Position numbers and translations under genes: made by a program | The notes under the pieces: model-generated | The model's input: only the letters and a program-made list of their open reading frames with translations | What the model was told of the DNA's origin: nothing | The model's database searches: none | Assembly (NCBI GenBank): GCA_031772625.1 | Contig: CM062816.1 | Coordinates: forward strand, 1,671,840,066 to 1,671,904,065 | Length of the DNA: 64,000 nucleotides | DNA from: Pinus tabuliformis | Taxonomy: Eukaryota > Streptophyta > Pinopsida > Pinales > Pinaceae | Direction of reading: 5' to 3' | In this document: positions 24,942-36,692 of the stretch, piece after piece | Layout: every line of letters starts with the position of its first letter | Numbering within the stretch: the stretch's first letter is position 1

Positions 24942-27247
24942 CACACAAACTGTACTATAGATTCTTGTTTGCGCAAAAACAGCATTATTCTGACATGTCA
25001 ATACAATGCTCCATGGGATCTTTGTGATGAATCAAGATTGTTCATAAATGATCAAGGAATAAAAATAATATGAGCCAACAAGAAATGACGACAAGCTTAA
25101 TATACATGACATTGACCTTCTAACAATGTGGCATGCAAATGTTGATTTCCAGTCAGTGCTTTCTCACTATTTTGTCTTGAAATGTATAGATGAGTATGCA
25201 TCAAAAGAAGAAAAAAGGTCTGAAAGTTATCATCATATGTTAACTAGAATTTCAAATTAGATTGGCTCTCAAGGTCATGCTTTATGTGCTTATAGAAGGT
25301 TTCTTGCAGAAACGTTTGTTGACCGTGACATTTGAGCACAAGAAATGTGCCATATGTTGCTTAAGCTATCTCTTGTTGTTTGTAGTCGGAAATTTTTTTC
25401 CTTAAATGTTGGAAGAAATGTTTTTAGGAAAATCTCAAAAAGTGGCTTGCAATGTTCATCTGAGAATATTTTTGTTCAATATTATCAGAAGAAACCTTTT
25501 TTCCTTGAACATATATCTTTTATATAAACAATAAGATCTTGGACATTTGATAGAAAGCATAAACAAGATCCATGGAAGCCTAGAGATGTTCATGCTATTG
25601 TTCAGGTTTTGCCACGATTTTATTCTATTCTTGGTGAGGCTTCAGAGGAATTTGAAACCTTTTTCTAGACAAAATTGCTCTTGTACAAGCCATTTCTTGA
25701 CATTCCTGCAAAAATTGGCCTTTCAGTTGAAATTGTTATTGAAAATTGGAGGAATTTTCAATATCAAGCATGGCATGTTGATCGAAATCTATCAACCATA
25801 GAAAATATTGAAGATGAAGAAGATGGTGATTTTTCTAACCAGGAAATGAATCTTGAAGATGATTTTCAAGAATGGAAAATTTTCTCTCGTTTGGTTCCAC
25901 CAAATGATGTGAATGTTTCTGATCTTCACACCCTTGGTCGAAGGGACTTTGATATATCCTTTGACTAGGAAAGTACAACTATTTATGATGATGTTGCAGA
26001 AGAAGCTGTTAATTTTATAAGGAATTCAAAATCAAGGGGTGATATTGTTGACCTTTCAAACATAACATTTGCATCTCAAGATTCTTTGTCGAAAAAACAA
26101 CGACTTGCTTTTGCAACTGTTTTAAGGCACATTGTTGAATATGAGATTCGTGAACCTCTTCTTATGATTATTCAGGTCACTACGAGCACTGGGAAGTCTT
26201 TCCTTATCCATTGTATTTTTGAAGCTCTTTCTAATTCGTCAAGTCATGGAAAAATCCCTTTCCTTCTTCTTGCCCCAACAGGAATAGATGCTTTTAATAT
26301 ACATGCAAAAACAATACACTTAGCTCTAAAAATTCCAATTAAATATGTGCATCCACTACAGGGGTAGTCACTTTCAGTATTCCATGAGGAAATGTGACAT
26401 GTTAGATATATATTGATTGATGAAATGAGCTTTCTAGGATCAAGGTTGTTTATGCAAACAGATGCTCGATTACTAGAAGCATTTCTAGAGAAAAAGAACT
26501 CTCCTTTTAGTGGCAGATCCATCATCCTTGTGGGTGACCTTGGCCAGTTGCCTCTTGTGAGAGATAAGCCTTTGTATGCAAGTAATACAATAGGGAAATT
26601 CTTGTGGAACAAATTCAACATTGTTGTCACTCTTGACACAATATTTCACCAACAAGGGAATAATCAGAAACAATCTTGTTTTCATAGAGTCCTCAATAAC
26701 ATAAGAAATGTTGAACCTATTCTTGAAGATTGGGAGTTTCTTATGTCATGGGCTGATATGAGGTTGCATCCTAGAGAAAGAGATTTATTTAATGCGGCAG
26801 CAGTTCACATGTTTCCAACAATAATTTGGTCTCCTTCCATAATAGGCATATGTTAAAATCATTAAATTCTCCAATTGCATAATGTGTTGATGATCATTCA
26901 AGGCGTTCAGAAATCATTCATGTTGATGATGATCAATTGGACCGTGAAGTTTTTTTGTGTCGTTGGCAGCGTGTTATGTTGACATTTAATTTATGGGGGG
27001 TAAGCTGGCTTGGTGAATGGTGCACTTGGTTATGTTAAGGATATATTTTATACGCCTACCTCTAAGCAACCTTAACTTACAATGATCACAACTTTTGTTT
27101 TTGATAAGTATGTTGTCTTCCATTTGATGCAACCAATTCAAACATTGTTCGTATCACACTAGTGATAAGAGGAAATAAAAAAATTTCCTTTGAAGATGGA
27201 ATGGGCTCTTACAATCCACAAGTCACATGGATTGACTTTAAAATGCC
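24942..27247 (+). pseudogene. Helitron Rep/helicase fragment (copy B)
   Basis: This fragment aligns with copy A from about 11388 to 13690. It starts exactly at the CTIDSC-encoding stretch that in copy A follows the missing nuclease segment, and stops within the last helicase motif region (ALTIHKSHGLTL). The helicase parts are visible: Walker A region TTSTGKSF (about 26180), here with K present but the preceding glycines changed; Walker B IDEMSFLG (about 26415); GDLGQLPLV (about 26530). Several in-frame stops and frameshifts interrupt it. It has no Rep N region and no downstream exon or array. It is a truncated relic of the same family as copies A and C. Confidence 0.85.
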
Positions 27248-27866
27248 ATCTATCTATAAAATGTAACATGCAACTAATATGACATCATTCAAAACATCGT
27301 TAAGAATTTTCTGACCAATTTTTCTTGAACTCATATATCAATGGCTGACTACACCAGACCTCCCAACCATGAATCCTCTAATTTCCCCCCAGCTATGAAA
27401 ACTTTCTAGGCATGAGTAACCTCTACTCTGCCTTAATAATGCTTTTTATCATTATCAGGTTCACAAATTTTTTCCTTGACAACGTCCTGCCTTCAGGGGT
27501 TCTGTTTCCCCTCAGCCTAGGCCTTTTCCATGTTTGTTCCCTTAAAGCTAAAATCTTGCTTTTCCACTTGCAACACTTTTATTCCCAATCTAGATCTCCC
27601 ACCAGTTAACACACACACACACACACACACACACAGATATATATCTATATATATATATATATCGCTTTAGGAAAAATCATGACGAATATGTTCCTCTCAG
27701 ATTTCGGTAAGTTCCATCCTCTTTCCTGGGGTCAGTCCATGAATATTCTGAATTCATGATCACAACATTAATAACTTTATTAATAAAATATAATCATTCA
27801 AATAATCATGTTTATCCCTACTAGAATATGTCTTAGCAGCTATTATATAATAGTTCAAGTTCTTGA
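27248..27866. other. Unassigned DNA with compound microsatellite
   Basis: No gene recognised. A compound (AC)n/(TA)n microsatellite occupies about 27606-27662. The last 20-30 bases may belong to the host-like gene that follows, in a shifted frame. Confidence 0.5.
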
Positions 27867-28099
27867 AAATGGGAGATGTTACAATGGCAAAGGGTTGTTG
27901 TTCCATTTGGTGGCCCTTCACCCCCTAAGAATGGCATGTTTTATGAAAGTAAATTGTTTTGGTTGTATTTGGACAAAGAGTATGAATATTATCTTGAGTA
28001 CGGGTATACAATCTATTGCTTTGATGTAATAAAAAATGAATGGGATTTTTCATTTGTTCCAATCAATGACATATGGTGTATGTTGTTAGTATACATGGA
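27867..28099 (+). pseudogene. Host-like F-box-associated-type gene, first part
   Basis: An open frame from 27867 (first ATG 27876) reads WQRVVVPFGGPSPP, GMFYESKLFWLYLDKEYEYY and then a CFDVIKNEWDF segment. This layout (a 'new look, short hydrophobic strand, then FDV...W') resembles the F-box-associated or kelch-like repeat region of plant F-box proteins. The frame ends at the target site of the outer LTR element. The TSD (ATGGA) at 28095-28099 recurs at 48117-48121, and across the empty site the frame runs on without a shift into the part at 48117. A stop at 27864 and a likely frameshift remove the N-terminus, so no F-box is seen. The family call is inference from short motifs. Confidence 0.5.
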
Positions 28100-28573
28100 T
28101 GATCCGGGTCTGGGTGTGATAAACGACCCTTCCAAGACCTTTTACTTTTGTGATGTGTTAAATTTCATTTTTAAATTAACATAAATGAATACATCTGCAT
28201 GCTCTAAAGAAGAGGAACATGAAAATAATCAGAACATGAAAACATAAGTCGTTGATAACAGAGTTCGTCCAGTTGAGACTACGTCTCGAGGCCTTGGTGT
28301 CAAGATGGTTTCGGTTGTTGCATTATGTGTTAGAAAGATGAATATGTACATGTATGTTATCACTGTCATATAGGAAACGCCCTCGCGTAGGAGTGGTTGG
28401 AAACCCCCAATATGTTCCTATCTAATGACTCAGAGAATCCCCTTTACAAGTTAGATGGGGATCTCAAAATAACATAAATCCATAACAATACATCTCTGGT
28501 CAACATCAGTAAACAAGGTCCCGCATCAAAACATCAAGTGCAAGGATCACATCAACATAATGCAAACTCATAA

Positions 28574-29619
28574 TGTTATAGACATTTTTGTGCCTTACAG
28601 CATAGAGCATGAAATGTCAATAATCTAAGGGATCCAAAGTCCCTAAACAAGTTGTTCTTACCCTTAGAGGAACAAGGTCAGCAAACCACAGCACTGCAAG
28701 TCAGTTCTCCACTGAAAAACACTCAAAAACAGGTCATTTTTGGATCATTGCAGCTGCTCCACTAGGCATCTGCGCTGCATAGCAGGTACAACAAAGGCTA
28801 CCTGCGTTGCATAGCAAGTAGAACAAAGGCTACCTGCGTTGGGCGTACCTGGACATGTGGAGGAATCTTTTTCTCAAAGTGCCAGTGCCCAGGAAGCTTC
28901 TAAAAAGACACTTGCTGATAAGATTCGCCTAATGATGAGTTAAGAGCTTCTAAAACTCCAAGTGGAAGACAGAAACTCCGAGTGAAGAACTAAAGAACAA
29001 CTGGAGTTGAAGAGGACAACAAGTCACACATCAAGCTGACTTATCTTCACTCCAAAACTCTATATAAGGATCTCATCCCATGGGATCTGGAGGGCGGAAT
29101 TTAGTGCAAAGAATTGCTGTTGGTTTATAGTTGTGAGCATTGGGTGATTGCTTGAGGGAGGTGAAGAAGAGATTTCTCTCCGTCGGGAAGGTGATGCTGG
29201 ATTGGACCTCTCATGGTTGTATCACCGCCTGAACCTTACTTCCATATATTAATAAAGCATTTGAGGTTCTTCTATTCGCATGTGTTTCAATGGTGTATTG
29301 TCTTACTTGCGTCTTTGATTTATGCTAATCCTTGAATCAATTATGAATGCATGCCTCTTGTAGTTTCCTTTTCTTGTCTTATTTGCAGGATCTTGTGTAG
29401 CTGGGCCCGTGAAAAGACTTGGAGCTGGGAGCAAGCGGCAATCAAAGGAGATTGGATCGACCATTTGCGCAAGACATCGGTAAGTGGATCTCTTCCTTTT
29501 ATCTCTTGCATGTCATAAAGAAGAAACTTTAGATAGCTTTGCTTTCAGCTGTTGCTAAGGAACTGTCACCCTTAGAGTGGGTTAGGGTCATTCCGAGTTG
29601 GATACTTTCCCCCACAACA
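28574..29619 (+). repeat. Left LTR of the Tat/Ogre-like element
   Basis: TGTTATAGAC...CCACAACA. A TATA box (CTATATAAGG) lies at about 29060 and an AATAAA at about 29249, which fits a U3-R-U5 layout. Repeats of GCTACCTGCGTTG lie near 28797-28850. Confidence 0.93.
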
Positions 29620-31333
29620 GACTGGCGACTCCGCTGGGGATCGTGTCTTGTTGGTAGCTTGTGTTTATTGCTATTCATTTCTTAAACAAAGGGAGTACCG
29701 AATCGAACTGCATTCGAGTCCTTCGAATGCAAAGTAGAGGGTAGCTACTCTAGCCCAGTGCTGGGCATGTTTATGATTTGAAGAGCTGATCCACAAGGAC
29801 TCTTTTTAGCTCTTTGTGATAGTGTTCATCTTCCTTTAATCAACCTCTAGTGTATACTTGACTGACAGCCTCTGATTTGGCCAAAAACCGCTCATTTTTT
29901 AGCAAACTGTGACCCGGAATCTGAGAGAGACGTGACTTGTCTCATCAGTGCAGCTGCCACAAAGGCTACCTGCACTGCAACGCAGGTCCTGAAGGAGCTA
30001 CCTGCACTGCATCTTAGATCCACAGTGCAGCACCTGCGCTGATCCAGTTTTGCCTTGTGCAACTTGGATTCTCCACTGTCTGTTGCCTAGTTTTCAGTAT
30101 TGTTTTTGCAGCCAGTTGTCAACCTGTATACCCAGCTGAAACCACTTCTCTTTGCCTTCATTCCGCCTCAGTTGTATGAAGAAACCGTGATTGTTCTTAT
30201 TGTATTTCTTGCTGTCATTCACAGTTTCCCATAGCGAAAGTGAACTAGTCTTGCTATGACCTCTTGAATCTAGACCTGTGAGAAAGTGTCGTTGTGATTC
30301 TAAGAGTTTAGTTTATTGCTGTTCATAGCTGCTTGAGCATTTGCTTTCGTTATATGGTTCGAATTTCAGTATTTCTTGTGTTGAAATGAGTGAATCTTAA
30401 GGTATTCTTTTGATTATTGGACAAAAACTTGTTTTCTTTCACTTGAAATTGAATTCGAAATTATACAACAGCTTTGTTTTTGTAATACATCAACATTAAG
30501 GAAGAAGAAAAGAAATACTTGCATTGTGCATGTGCATTTTGACAGTTTGCATGTCGATTTAGGAAAAGTGCATCAGTGTGTGCTCTATGATCTGTTTGAA
30601 AAGATGATGTCTTTCTTTTCCTTCAGTAGTTAAGGTTTTCATAAGTTGAAAGAATTGAAAAAGCTTGCTTATCATTCTTAGACTGCATTTAGGAGTTGTA
30701 TCATACATCACGTGGTGATCCGTAAAGGCAAACTGCTAAGCAAGATCAACCTAAAAAGAACTGAATTTATCTAACAACGCTTTGAAACATAACGAAACAC
30801 AGTAGAGGTCTAGGTAGAGACGTGAACCGGCGTCGTTAAACATAGTGACTGTTGATCTCTACGAAGGTGGGTGATTCCTCCTGAGGGACGATAGCACTAA
30901 TACGGACTTGTGCCCCCCGCGTACCGTCGCGTATATTGGGGGACCCCTAAAGGAACAAAGCCTTTATCCATAGGAAGCCATGTCGGCCGCCCTACTGATC
31001 GCGATGCAGTGAACACAGCATTCACGAAGATCGACCACTCGTACCGTAAAACGTATTCTGTGGTTTCGCGAAAGGTTTGGCACACCCTTGCCTAGAACTC
31101 CAGAGTAGTTTCTTTTGGCCTTTTTCAAACTCTATAACTGAAAAATTCCATCCGAGCATTTGTCACTTTGGGCTCGTTAATACATCGAAGGAGACTAGAG
31201 TCATCTTTAGCTTTTTCTCGACTCTTAAAAAGTGAAAAAGCAAGTTGTGTCTTAAAAAGCGTCGTCATATAAAATTCATTCTAAACGGAACATAATCACC
31301 CCTAATTCCTACGTTGATCTTAAGGTTGAGAAC
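29620..31333 (+). other. Long leader of the Tat/Ogre-like element
   Basis: No ORF is supported here. A perfect 9-bp stem with a 5-base loop (TGCATTCGA / TCGAATGCA) lies at 29709-29731, 90 bases after the LTR, where leader RNA structures are common. At about 29945-30045 the GCTACCTGC motif of the LTR recurs. A GC-richer stretch covers about 30880-31090. Confidence 0.6.
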
Positions 31334-32929
31334 ATGGAACACACCAACCAAGGGATTCCACAGCATGGGACCCCTAGCCCTTTCTCCTCTTGGGGAGAAG
31401 TTGGTGCGCCCCACATGGCCACATTGTCGCTTCCAGGACTGACAATTGGCCTGCCAATTTGGCTATTCTCAACCGCTGTAGTTCAGACCACCACGGTTCC
31501 TGAACAGTCGATTCAACAGTTAGACCAGTCTAGAGCTACCCTCCAGCCTTCCACTTCTTGTGAGCCTTCCTCCGATCCTTCTTCTTCGAAAGGTCAAGCC
31601 GCCAAAAGCGGAGCTCCCATAGAAAAGAAGAAGGAAAAGAAGAAGAAAGAAAAGAAGCAAAAGGAGCCAAAGGCGCCTGGGGGCAAACAAAAGGCATCTA
31701 ACGAAAACCCACACATAGCACGGACCGGGCCCAAATCGCCATGTGTCATATGTAGAGGAGACCACCTCCACCGTGATTGTCCCAGTATTCCCCGGATACT
31801 AAGGGACTGGTCCCCTCGTTTGCACGATTCGGAAGCGTCAACCTCTGACAACCAGGTTGAATGCTTACCATCGACCAACGAAAGTGAAGGTCGCAGACGA
31901 CAAAGAGGGATGAGATTCCCCTGCGAACTGTGTGAAGGCGATCACACCCTTCGCCGTTGTCCCTTTTTAGACGAGGCAAAGAGAGTTTTGGAAGATCAAC
32001 CGGTGGCACCGGTGCTACTTCCTCCTGGATATCAAAAACTCGCGCCAGGTCCTTCGTTGGTCGAAGATACAGCTGTCTTGCTCAGAGGGCCAGCTGAAGT
32101 GTCAATCACTGAAAGTGAACCTACTGAATCCGGACCGGACGAAAGTCCAAAGGTCGAAATGGCAGTTGACCCGGTTCTCCCTTCAGAAGTTTCATCTTCA
32201 AACACCACAGTCACTGAGGATTCATCTTCATTTGACACCCCCGCCGAAGAAAATAAGGATGACACCGTCCATATTCTTTTCGTCAACTCCGATTCTGATG
32301 AGCATCTGGGCAAAGCGCCCACTCCTTTATCGCAGGAAGGAGCATCGTCAGGATCATATCCGGCCGTATATTCGGTCCCACCACCAAGCAACCTAGTTGT
32401 GTCCTTTGATTGGAACCAACTAGGCAGACCCCGGTTACCAGCCAGTATACCATTTAGAATTATAGTCCAAATATACAAAATGGTGATGGCTGGAACTATC
32501 ATTGATGAAGGGGCATCTGTGAGTATCCTGTCCTCTATTGCTTGGAAAGCACTGGGTTGCCCGGCGCTTTTGCCCGAGACAAGGCGTCTCTCGGGTTTTG
32601 ACAGGGGAACCAGTCGACCATTAGGGATTCTACCTAATGTGCCTATTACCTTGAAGGGGAAGGCCGTCATGATGAATTTGATGGTCGTCCAAGGACCCTT
32701 GGATTATAACCTACTCCTTGGACGAGACTACATATATTGCATGGAAGCAATAGTCTCCTCACTCTTTCGAATAATGTGTTTTCCACACGAAGGAAGAATG
32801 GTCAAGCTCGTAGACCAACTTTCATTTCCGGGATCACGCATCGCGAATAGTCACATACCTATCCTCAATGGTCTTTTCGATCAAGAAAGGTCTCTTCCCC
32901 CGGTTCTTCTTCCTGATGAATGCGAGTGA
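31334..32929 (+). CDS. Zinc-knuckle / protease-like ORF of the Tat/Ogre-like element
   Basis: One uninterrupted 531-codon frame. Residues about 95-125 are a Lys/Glu-rich basic stretch. Two knuckle-like motifs of form C-x2-C-x3-H-x4-C follow: CVICRGDHLHRDC (about 137) and CELCEGDHTLRRC (about 197). An acidic, Ser/Pro-rich linker comes next. Residues about 350-480 resemble a retroviral-type aspartic protease fold (IIDEGASVSILSSIAW; later LLLGRDYI). Capsid-like sequence at the N-terminus was not recognised. The gag-protease reading follows from the knuckles, the protease-like region and its place between LTRs. Confidence 0.8.
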   Translation: MEHTNQGIPQHGTPSPFSSWGEVGAPHMATLSLPGLTIGLPIWLFSTAVVQTTTVPEQSIQQLDQSRATLQPSTSCEPSSDPSSSKGQAAKSGAPIEKKKEKKKKEKKQKEPKAPGGKQKASNENPHIARTGPKSPCVICRGDHLHRDCPSIPRILRDWSPRLHDSEASTSDNQVECLPSTNESEGRRRQRGMRFPCELCEGDHTLRRCPFLDEAKRVLEDQPVAPVLLPPGYQKLAPGPSLVEDTAVLLRGPAEVSITESEPTESGPDESPKVEMAVDPVLPSEVSSSNTTVTEDSSSFDTPAEENKDDTVHILFVNSDSDEHLGKAPTPLSQEGASSGSYPAVYSVPPPSNLVVSFDWNQLGRPRLPASIPFRIIVQIYKMVMAGTIIDEGASVSILSSIAWKALGCPALLPETRRLSGFDRGTSRPLGILPNVPITLKGKAVMMNLMVVQGPLDYNLLLGRDYIYCMEAIVSSLFRIMCFPHEGRMVKLVDQLSFPGSRIANSHIPILNGLFDQERSLPPVLLPDECE

Positions 32930-35646
32930 TTCGGGAAAGGAATGCAGGAGCCCAGGGGGCATGCATCCTGGTCTGCTCTGGAGGCAGAAAAAACCTTGGG
33001 TGTAAAGTAGAATTTCCGCGGGAGAATATGACTAGTCCGTACCCCGTCCCCTCCTTCTTCTTCGTAAAACAGAAGAGCCGAGAAGAGCTCTCATGCGGAA
33101 GAAGGGGCTGTTAGGAATGGGGTTGTTCTGGAAAAATATTCTTTTGTTAAAGTTATGTGGGAGGACGGGGGCCCGTTACTCACCTTTGTCTAAATAAGTA
33201 GGCTCTGCCAAAGAAGGGGATCCGTTTGCAGCAACAAGTAGTAACCATCTTTGGATAAAAGGCAAGCCTCACCCATTAAAACAAATGTTTTAGAGGATAA
33301 GTAGGGGCAGCCTCCAAAGAAAAGGGATTCAATTGCTGCAACAAATTGTAACCATCTTTGTGTAACCTAATGATAGACATCGCCGAAGAAAGTTTATGTT
33401 TGAAAGAATTAGCAGAACAATCTTTGGGTAACCTGAAAGAGGTAAGCCTCACCTGTTGAAAACAAAGGTTTTTAACGGAAAAGTAGGGGCAACCTTGAAA
33501 TTATACTTACACCTGGGGGCATGCAAACCTCTTGGAATGCGAGCTCGGGCGGCTTTTTAATTTTAGGTAGGACTAACCCTGCTAACCCGTAGATAAGCCG
33601 ATACCCGGCTTGCACAAAGAGAGGATATGGAGCAAAGCGTAGGGAGATGAATCTCCTTAAAAAATAGGAATCTTCCATGAGACCTTACTACTTTATGACT
33701 GGTAAAAACGAGCAGTTTTGGCAAAGTTCATGCTCGTTAAAAAATAAACGCAAGATCCGAGCAGTTTTAACGCGGAAATTCATGCTCGTTAAAAAATAAA
33801 ATAAGCTTGTGAGCAGGTTTCCCCCCAGAGTTCAAGCTCATTCAGAAAAAATGAACCGGTAAATAACCATTTGAGACCGTAAATTCATCAGCCACAAGAG
33901 CCTTGGTCGTGTTTGTGCACCGTCACCTCCACTTTTCATTTGGCCGATCATTCACATCCACTTGATTGTTTACCTATTTTGAGGAACAGCTGCGAAGAGT
34001 GATCTCACCTAGCCATCCTTGTAATACTGCCGTGATTGGAAAATTCCAACCTGTACCTGGAATCTGTTGCTATCCTTGTTTATCACTCGTTCCTCAAAAG
34101 ACGAGTCTTCTTTGAGCTCTTTTCACTAACTCGTAAAATATGAAAAGTTTGCCGAGTTTTGGCCTTCCAGCTCGTTAAAAGGACCGGAAGAGCTATCCCT
34201 CCTCTAGATTTTAATCTTTTTGGACCTGAGGGATTATTGCACAAAAAGATCGAGCGCTTGTCTAGTTCGGCTCGATAAAGATATCGAACATTCATCCCTT
34301 CTGTATTGTTTTATACTTTTTCGGACTTAAGGGATTAGATGACGAAAAAGGACCCTTGGAGTCCACTTTATGTACCCTTTTCAGACTCTCTAAAAATGAA
34401 AAGGACCGAGTTGTCTTTGTCACTGGGCTCGTTAAAAATATTAGATAGCGACAAACTTGTCTTTAGACGAGAACGAGTTTCCCCATCGTTAGGCTCGTTA
34501 AAACATAGCGATGGGCTTGCCCGAAGGGCAGGTTATAGAACAAGCATATGTTATCCTCCTCAGGCTTGACAAAAATAAAGAGGTACTGGTCAGAAATGAC
34601 TGGGGAAAAATTGGGAAGAACCTCAAAGCTTAATGGTAGCAAGTCGCTCTTGAACATGACACTTTTTCCTCCGTAAATATCGGGTTGGGTTATTATCATT
34701 CACCAGTCCCTTCACCATGGTCTCGCCATACCATCCAAATGGGGTAATGCTACTGATCCATCACATCAGTGTCGAGATATGTTCAAGAGATGTCATTCAG
34801 AAAGTGTCAACCGGGTCCCATCCACTACCATACATCATCTTTCATCCTTCCATGACCGCCACCCTGGATCATATTTCACAGATCGTTTTCACCATCATCA
34901 CTAGTTCCGTTCCATGTCACTGATGTGGGATTCATTAAGGCCCTCCTTTGACGGATCGCTTCTTGTCGACATCAGCTCACTATCCAAGAAGTTGATCTAG
35001 GAACACCCCCTCAGTACTTTGAAGCTTGCATGCCTCAATGGCAAGTTTCTCACTTCCGGCGATAGGTATACATTAATGACCTTCGACCGGGAGACTTTGC
35101 GTGGTGTTCGACGTCAGATCCTATATTCACGCCACGTGAATTGTGCTGCAGTACCTTGAGGGTCATCATCATTATCGGTGATTCCTCTCGCGCTTGTTAA
35201 CGGTTTACATTATTGACTGGTAATCAAGCGATGTCTTTCCATGTTCGACTCCAAGAAATTCTCACATGGATCGACTTGTACTTAGTGTGAAGATCGGAAG
35301 TTTGAAGACCCCGGATCTAGTTTCATCCATCCGGGCTGCGATATATATTCAGGAGATAAAAACATAGACATGTGCAGCAGATGATCATCCTACTAAAAGG
35401 ATGATAATTAAAAGCAGAGAATTATCAGTCTACTATCAGACGATCGTCTGTTTATGTACAGCAAATGTATTTATAAAGCTGAGCATGGGAAATGCCCGCA
35501 TCAGCTAGATCATGAAAAGAAAGTATGAAAAGATAATGTATTGTATTGTATTTTGTTACAGGTCACCTCCCAGCGATTGAATGAACTTCGGATCCTCCTA
35601 ATAAAGCATTTCACCCGATAAACGACCTCATACTTTAGGGGGCAAC
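32930..35646 (+). other. Non-coding 3' half of the Tat/Ogre-like element
   Basis: 2.7 kb without recognised coding sequence. The motif GCTCGTTAAAA recurs near 33732, 33783, 34168, 34425 and 34490, with variants at 34269 and 31172. Similar 'gtaaccatctttg' segments recur near 33240 and 33347, and 'aagcctcacc...ttgaaaacaaa.gtttt' segments near 33265 and 33442. Confidence 0.6.
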
Positions 35647-36692
35647 TGTTATAGACATTTTTGTGCCTTACAGCATAGAGCATGAAATGTCAATAATCTA
35701 AGGGATCCAAAGTCCCTAAACAAGTTGTTCTTACCCTTAGAGGAACAAGGTCAGCAAACCACAGCACTGCAAGTCAGTTCTCCACTGAAAAACACTCAAA
35801 AACAGGTCAGTTTTGGATCATTGCAGCTGCTCCACTAGGCATCTGTGCTGCATAGCAGGTACAACAAAGGCTACCTGCGTTGCATAGCAAGTAGAACAAA
35901 GGCTACCTGCGTTGGGCGTACTTGGACATGTGGAGGAATCTTTTTCTCAAAGTGCCAGTGCCCAAGAAGCTTCTAAAAAGACACTTGATGATAAGATTCG
36001 CCTAATGATGAGTTAAGAGCTTCTAAAACTCCAAGTGGAAGACAGAAACTCCGAGTGAAGAACTGAAGAACAACTGGAGTTGAAGAGGACAACAAGTCAC
36101 ACATCAAGCTGACTTATCTTCACTCCAAAACTCTATATAAGGATCTCATCCCATGGGATCTGGAGGGCGGAATTTAGTGCAAAGAATTGTTGTTGGTTTA
36201 CAGTTGTGAGCATTGGGTGATTGCTTGAGGGAGGTGAAGAAGAGATTTCTCTCTGTCGGGAAGGTGATGCTGGATTGGACCTCTCATGGTTATATCACCG
36301 CCTGAACCTTACTTCCATATATTAATAAAGCATTTGAGGTTCTTCTATTCGCATGTGTTTTAATGGTGTATTGTCTTACTTGCGTCTTTGATTTATGCTA
36401 ATCCTTGAATCAATTATGAATGCATGCCTCTTGTAGTTTCCTTTTCTTGTCTTATTTGCAGGATCTCGTGTAGCTGGGCCCGTGAAAAGACTTGGAGCTG
36501 GGAGCAAGCGGCAATCAAAGGAGATTGGATCGACCATTTGCGCAAGACATCGGTAAGTGGATCTCTTCCTTTTATCTCTTGCATGTCATAAAGAAGAAAC
36601 TTTAGATAGCTTTGCTTTCAGTTGTTGCTAAGGAACTGTCACCCTTAGAGTGGGTTAGGGTCATTCCGAGTTGGATACTTTCCCCCACAACA
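35647..36692 (+). repeat. Right LTR of the Tat/Ogre-like element
   Basis: Same length as the left LTR (1046 bp) and about 99% identical by eye; most differences are transitions. TATA near 36134 and AATAAA near 36323 match the left copy. Confidence 0.93.

Larger units (their letters stand above)
28574..36692 (+). mobile_element. Non-autonomous Tat/Ogre-like LTR element
   Basis: Complete in outline: LTRs of 1046 bp at 28574-29619 and 35647-36692, exact 5-bp target duplication CATAA (28569-28573 and 36693-36697), and a primer site TGGCGACTCCGCTGGGGA just inside the left LTR. That site resembles those of Tat/Ogre-type Gypsy elements; the tRNA match was not checked. The polypurine tract is 'tagggggcaac'. 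The one recognised ORF (31334-32929) holds zinc knuckles and a protease-like region. No reverse transcriptase or integrase is seen in the other 4.4 kb, so it needs a helper. LTRs differ at about 13 sites (near 1%), so it is the youngest element here. It looks whole for its type. Confidence 0.9.

Noticed and set aside
30897-31095. Open frames on both strands in a GC-richer part of the Tat/Ogre-like leader
   Set aside because: Short, mutually overlapping on opposite strands, and without recognised similarity.
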